Of a stretch of DNA of 6,484 nt, positions 5,626 to 6,484 are shown one piece after another. Every line of letters starts with the position of its first letter. Positions within the stretch are counted from its first letter, which is position 1. This DNA comes from Holophagaceae bacterium UBA1801. Lineage in GTDB: Bacteria > Acidobacteriota > Holophagae > Holophagales > Holophagaceae. The stretch lies in assembly GCA_002319925.1 (NCBI GenBank), contig DCFP01000192.1, positions 1-6,484 on the forward strand, written 5' to 3'. Under the pieces are notes generated by a model that was not told where the DNA came from, ran no database searches, and was given only the letters and a program-made list of their open reading frames with translations. A program made the position numbers and the translations under genes.

Positions 5626-6484
5626 ATGGCATTCATCGACAAGACGATCGGCGCGGTCCTGGAAGAGCAGGTTGCGCGCTTCCCCGAGAAAGAATTCGTT
5701 GTCTATCCAGACCGCGATCTCCGCTTCACCTACCGCCAGTTCAACGACCGCGTGAACGACATGGCCAAGGGCTTCCTGGCCATCGGCCTGCGCAAGGGCG
5801 ACCACCTGGGCATCTGGGGCAACAATGTGCCGGACTGGCTCACCATCCTCTTCGCCACGGCCAAGATCGGCGTGACTCTGGTGACCATCAACACCAACTA
5901 CAAGCTCCACGAGTTGGAGTTCCTGGTCCGCCAATCGGACATCAACACCCTCTGCCTGGTGGATGGATTTCGCGACAGCGACTACGTGCAGATGGTCAAC
6001 GAGCTGATTCCCGAATTGAAGGAATCCCAGCGGGGACACCTGCGGAGCGAGCGCTTCCCCCATCTGAAGAACGTCGTCTTCATCGGTCCCCAGAAGCACC
6101 GGGGCATGTTCAATACGCCCGAACTGCTCCTGCTGGGCGCCCACCGGGAAGACCAGGAGCTCGCGGATATTGCTGAAACACTGGGCTGCCACGAGGTCAT
6201 CAACATGCAGTACACCTCGGGCACCACGGGCTTTCCCAAGGGCGTGATGCTCACCCACCACAACATTCTGAACAACGGCTTCTTCATCGGCGAGTGCCAG
6301 CGGTTCACGGAAGCGGAGAAGGTGTGCCTGCCGGTGCCCCTCTTCCACTGCTTCGGCCTCGTGCTGGGCATCATGGCCATCGTGACCCACGGCGCCGCCG
6401 TCGTGCCCTGCGAGAACTTCGACCCTCTGCTTGTGCTGGCCTCCGTCCACAAGGAACGATGCACCGCGCTCTACGGCGTGCCGA
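5626..6484 (+). CDS. AMP-forming acyl-CoA synthetase, N-terminal half (3' end outside window)
   Basis: This is the first 286 codons of an adenylate-forming enzyme that activates a carboxylic acid with ATP to an acyl-adenylate and then loads CoA. The start follows GGGGA by 6 nt, 13 bp after the regulator's stop, so the two are co-transcribed. The opening TIGAVLEEQVARFPEKEFVVY and the segment GIWGNNVPDWLTILFATAKIGVTLVTINTNYKLHELEFL are typical of FadD/ACSF2-type enzymes. The ATP-binding signature YTSGTTGFPKGVMLTHHN spans residues 196-213, followed by LPVPLFHCFGLVLGIMA (235-251), the second conserved core stretch. Both blocks most resemble ACSF2-like medium-chain acyl-CoA synthetases, but substrate length cannot be read. 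The hinge and C-terminal lid with the catalytic Lys lie outside the window; a typical family member would run about 250 residues further. No frameshift is seen. Confidence 0.95.
   Translation, partial: MAFIDKTIGAVLEEQVARFPEKEFVVYPDRDLRFTYRQFNDRVNDMAKGFLAIGLRKGDHLGIWGNNVPDWLTILFATAKIGVTLVTINTNYKLHELEFLVRQSDINTLCLVDGFRDSDYVQMVNELIPELKESQRGHLRSERFPHLKNVVFIGPQKHRGMFNTPELLLLGAHREDQELADIAETLGCHEVINMQYTSGTTGFPKGVMLTHHNILNNGFFIGECQRFTEAEKVCLPVPLFHCFGLVLGIMAIVTHGAAVVPCENFDPLLVLASVHKERCTALYGVP

Noticed and set aside
3516..5642. A 708-codon open frame on the minus strand running across the XRE-cupin gene and the ARPP-1 gene
   Set aside because: It lies antisense to the XRE-cupin gene and out of frame with the ARPP-1 and SIMPL genes, which all have recognisable domains. 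Its translation is low in complexity and has no family character. Long open shadow frames are common in GC-rich DNA.
5461..6450. A 329-codon minus-strand open frame opposite the acyl-CoA synthetase
   Set aside because: The translation is rich in His, Val and Gln, as expected for the antisense of a GC-rich coding frame. The plus-strand frame holds the full AMP-binding signature.

Overview
This is a GC-rich bacterial chromosome fragment holding seven genes in two transcriptional directions, with no RNA gene, insertion sequence or CRISPR array visible. The gene set is a glycolytic gap gene, an OmpR-type two-component pair, exported ARPP-1-like and SIMPL proteins, and an XRE-cupin regulator beside an acyl-CoA synthetase. 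This suits a free-living Gram-negative-type heterotroph. An Acidobacteriota (Holophagae) or deltaproteobacterial-type host is my guess from general gene style only; the sequence does not fix the taxon.

Layout. Positions 1-326 (+) are the C-terminal third of glyceraldehyde-3-phosphate dehydrogenase. It converges on a minus-strand gene cluster, and the 48-bp gap holds a perfect 12-bp hairpin that probably terminates both. From 4762 down to 375 the minus strand carries four genes in the same direction: an exported ARPP-1 (DUF6569-like) protein, an exported SIMPL (DUF541) protein, an OmpR/PhoB-family response regulator, and a membrane histidine kinase with a sensor domain of about 325 residues outside the membrane. 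Gaps are 48 bp, 12 bp and a 4-bp overlap, so this looks like one operon. The 274-bp divergent region (4763-5036) holds an 11-bp-phased direct repeat of the kind OmpR-family regulators bind, plus candidate promoters for both directions. From 5037 (+) an XRE-HTH/cupin regulator is followed after 13 bp by an ACSF2/FadD-like acyl-CoA synthetase that runs off the right edge.

How they may work together. The minus-strand operon reads as an envelope-sensing unit. Two exported proteins of poorly understood function would act outside the membrane. The kinase would read a signal there, and the regulator would control the operon through the upstream direct repeat. The plus-strand pair reads as a ligand-responsive regulator controlling fatty or organic acid activation. 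The link between the exported proteins and the kinase is inference from gene order. It is the part of the window most likely to be undescribed.
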